This document shows, one piece after another, positions 62,339 through 64,000 of a stretch of 64,000 nt of DNA; position 1 is the stretch's first letter; each line of letters begins with the position of its first letter. The notes beneath the pieces are model-generated. The model made no database searches. It had not been told where the DNA came from and saw only the letters and a program-made list of their open reading frames with translations. This DNA comes from Candidatus Zixiibacteriota bacterium (GTDB lineage: Bacteria; Zixibacteria; MSB-5A5; WJJR01; JAJRUJ01), in the NCBI GenBank assembly GCA_020051695.1, contig JAGVQM010000039.1:1-64000 (forward strand), in the 5' to 3' direction. The position numbers and the translations under genes are program-made.

Positions 62339-63739
62339 CTAGGGCAGGATGTTGACAATCGTCGAATGAGTGTTCACCACGATAATTTCGGTTTCCTCTT
62401 CCGGGACATGCAGGAAATCGCCCACCGATTTAACCAGCCGCCGATAGTTGAGTGTTGCGGTCACGGCCAGCGGGCCGGGAGGCAGGTTGTCCGGCAAATT
62501 GAACGTATATGTCTCCATTTTTGTCTCTCGCGGTCCCAGCCGATAATCAACGCCGAGCGAGGCGGTATTCCATTGCTGGATGGTCATCCGCCCCTGCGGA
62601 TCGAAGTACGGCATGCGGAAGATGCGGTCTCCCGGGGGGACCGCATCACGCGCCACGCCGGGAAAGTCGGGTTGTCCGAGGGCAATGCCCATGTCCTGAT
62701 AGGCGAGGTCTTCGCTGCCGATGGTGTATTGCTCGCCGTCAAAACCCTTCGGATTGACCTTTAGGTGGTGTACGCCGCCGGCGGCGTCCGTCGCCTCCAC
62801 ATGGGCCCAGACAATCCGGTCTTCCACCGAGCCGCTGGGGAATTTATGGCCGGTTTTCTGGTTGAACAGCGCCAGCGTGAATTTGACCGTCTCGCCCGGT
62901 TCTGCTTCAATAATGTCCGGGTGAATCCGCAGTTCAATCGTCCCGCGGACTTTGCCGGGATCGTGCGCGCCGTGGAACAGGTGTTGGGCGGCGTCCGCGT
63001 AATGTGCGCCCATTTCGGCAGTCTGCCCCGGGGCATACGTCATGTGGCAATCATGGCAGCGGACGCCCTCTTTGGCATAGGGGCCTTCCGACCACTCCAA
63101 ATGCGTCGATTTGACCCAGACGTCGTATGGGCTTTTCTCATTGTGGCACGTGCCGCAAAATTCGGCCGTGCTGAGGAATGCCGATTTCGCGGTTTCATGT
63201 TCGGGCGAGGCGAGGTTTTCCCGTGGCCCGTACTTGATATTACCCGGTGAGGTAATCCAGTTGAAGTTATACGGCGTGTCCCCGGCGAATCCAGTGACTG
63301 TATGGCAGACCTCGCACGAAACCGATTCATTGGCCCGGCTGTTTTCCGCAGGGTGCGGCGGCGGGACGTCCCCGGCCAGAAATGATATCGGTGCATGGCA
63401 GCCGTTGCAGCCGGCTTTGACCCCGGCGACTTTCTCGTCTTTTTCCGCATGCGGCACCGCCAGCTTGAAGTATTCAATTTCATCCCAATGGTGGGTGTAA
63501 CACTGCGACATCATGGCCTGTGTCCACTGCCGGTAAATGTCGACATGGCAGGATGTCCCGCAAAAACCCGGGGTTTCGTAATCATCATATGACCGAGTGC
63601 CTAGGGCCGCATCGCCGGCGGGCGGCGATTGCGCCATAGCAACCGCGGCCAACAGCAGGACCAACCCTAGCACTGACAACGACAACTTCGTGGGCACCCG
63701 CGCCCCTCCCGCTCCCGGTGTGCATTGCGTCTGTTCCAT
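62339..63739 (-). CDS. Multihaem c-type cytochrome (c554-like) with beta-sandwich domain
   Basis: A 466-aa exported cytochrome with a signal sequence (about 15-38). Four CxxCH haem sites are visible (CNGCH, CEVCH, CGTCH, CHDCH) plus an atypical CxxxCH (FCGTSCH) at the first position, so up to five haems, arranged like the cytochrome c554 family. The C-terminal half (about 265-460) is a beta-sandwich with the EAEPGETVKFTLALFN and KTGHKFPSG motifs; its His may be a distal ligand. GGGAGGG lies 5 bases before ATG 63739; an ATG at 63742 is closer. Encoded directly before the haem-porin. Confidence 0.85.
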   Translation of the reverse strand: MEQTQCTPGAGGARVPTKLSLSVLGLVLLLAAVAMAQSPPAGDAALGTRSYDDYETPGFCGTSCHVDIYRQWTQAMMSQCYTHHWDEIEYFKLAVPHAEKDEKVAGVKAGCNGCHAPISFLAGDVPPPHPAENSRANESVSCEVCHTVTGFAGDTPYNFNWITSPGNIKYGPRENLASPEHETAKSAFLSTAEFCGTCHNEKSPYDVWVKSTHLEWSEGPYAKEGVRCHDCHMTYAPGQTAEMGAHYADAAQHLFHGAHDPGKVRGTIELRIHPDIIEAEPGETVKFTLALFNQKTGHKFPSGSVEDRIVWAHVEATDAAGGVHHLKVNPKGFDGEQYTIGSEDLAYQDMGIALGQPDFPGVARDAVPPGDRIFRMPYFDPQGRMTIQQWNTASLGVDYRLGPRETKMETYTFNLPDNLPPGPLAVTATLNYRRLVKSVGDFLHVPEEETEIIVVNTHSTIVNILP

Positions 63740-63788
63740 CATAACCCTCCCTGTTATGCAGCATTGGTTTTTTCCTCAAGTACCAAAA

Positions 63789-63817
63789 AATATGTTAAAA
63801 ATTGGGGGATTTGTCAA
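63789..63817 (-). promoter_or_regulatory. Near-consensus sigma-70 promoter of the cytochrome operon
   Basis: On the minus strand TTGACA (63817-63812) is separated by exactly 17 bases from CATATT (63794-63789), about 45 bases upstream of the start codon. -35 is perfect and -10 matches at four of six positions, so expression should be strong. Confidence 0.75.
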
Positions 63818-63849
63818 TTCAAAGATGTTCCTGTGGGAGGATGGAGACA

Positions 63850-63877
63850 ATAATCGGCCTGTTGAATTGCCGATTAT
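63850..63877. repeat. 9-bp inverted repeat upstream of the cytochrome promoter
   Basis: ATAATCGGC and GCCGATTAT flank a 10-base spacer about 35 bases upstream of the cytochrome promoter -35. It could be an operator for a dimeric regulator or the end of an upstream transcript; no T tract on either strand. Confidence 0.35.
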
Positions 63878-63978
63878 GCGAAACCATTGACGGGAAGAAG
63901 CAGTATGCTGTTCACGCGTACCGGACAAGCCGGTCTCCGGGGGCCGGAAGACTGCGCAAAATAGTGCTTGATAATTTT

Positions 63979-63996
63979 AAGGCAGCGCGCTGCCTT
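63979..63996. repeat. Perfect 18-bp palindrome at the window edge
   Basis: AAGGCAGCG is followed directly by its complement CGCTGCCTT. As RNA it forms a hairpin with a short loop, preceded by an AT-rich stretch (minus strand reads AAAATTATC after it). Its role depends on the sequence beyond the window. Confidence 0.4.
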
Positions 63997-64000
63997 CACC

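Overview
The window looks like a chromosomal segment of an uncultivated diderm (Gram-negative) bacterium. It has the tail of a division/cell-wall cluster (murC, ftsQ, ftsA, ftsZ), Omp85/TamA and TamB homologues, Lpo-type outer-membrane lipoproteins, porin-like beta-barrels, Tat and Sec signals, RpoE-like sigma/anti-sigma pairs and multihaem cytochromes. GC content is moderately high by eye. The mixture (DUF5916 barrel, DUF362 with DUF6599, DUF401, NEW3 proteins, a haem-porin) suits an FCB-group lineage such as Zixibacteria. That assignment is inference from gene content; no rRNA gene is present to confirm it. I see no tRNA, rRNA, CRISPR array, transposase or prophage gene.

Layout. 1-3.8 kb: murC end, ftsQ, ftsA, ftsZ and a strong terminator. 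4.0-6.1 kb: LpoB-like and COG3014-like lipoproteins. 6.1-8.4 kb (minus): CBS-domain protein and a DASS-type transporter. 9.1-12.3 kb: an orphan NarL-type regulator, a tiny membrane protein, Tat-exported DUF362 and secreted DUF6599 proteins. 12.3-20.9 kb: an OmpR-type two-component system divergent from a five-gene operon (PDZ protein, NEW3 protein with an adaptor-like helical hairpin, ABC ATPase, two ABC-2 permeases). Four 10-bp-phased direct repeats lie between the two. 21.4-28.9 kb: a signalling cluster (CheB-CheR-PAS fusion, PAS-GGDEF, multi-PAS NarL-type kinase and its regulator). 29-31.5 kb: DUF401 permease and a short, divergent Rho. 31.5-35.2 kb (minus): cysteine desulfurase-like enzyme and a secreted serine hydrolase. 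35.3-36.8 kb: DUF6249 protein divergent from an ECF sigma/anti-sigma pair. 36.9-39.1 kb: thioesterase, Nudix hydrolase and three small proteins. 39.1-46.8 kb (minus): mnmA, a class I glutamine amidotransferase, TamA-like and TamB-like proteins. 46.9-49.5 kb (minus): RpoE-like sigma, anti-sigma and an HtrA-like protein lacking its catalytic His. 49.9-54.5 kb: small protein, ACT protein, ettA, PtsN-like EIIA and hemL. 54.6-58.3 kb: metH. 58.6-63.7 kb (minus): DUF5916 barrel, then a haem-porin and a five-haem cytochrome behind a near-consensus promoter.

How the parts fit. Much of the window concerns envelope construction and monitoring: division, lipoproteins, TamA/TamB, two sigma/anti-sigma pairs, and a two-component system likely to control an ABC export operon. 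The best candidates for something undescribed are that regulated PDZ/NEW3/ABC module (12.3-20.9 kb), the haem-porin/cytochrome pair (61.1-63.7 kb), the pseudo-protease in the RpoE-type locus, and the Rho homologue whose primary RNA-binding aromatics are gone.
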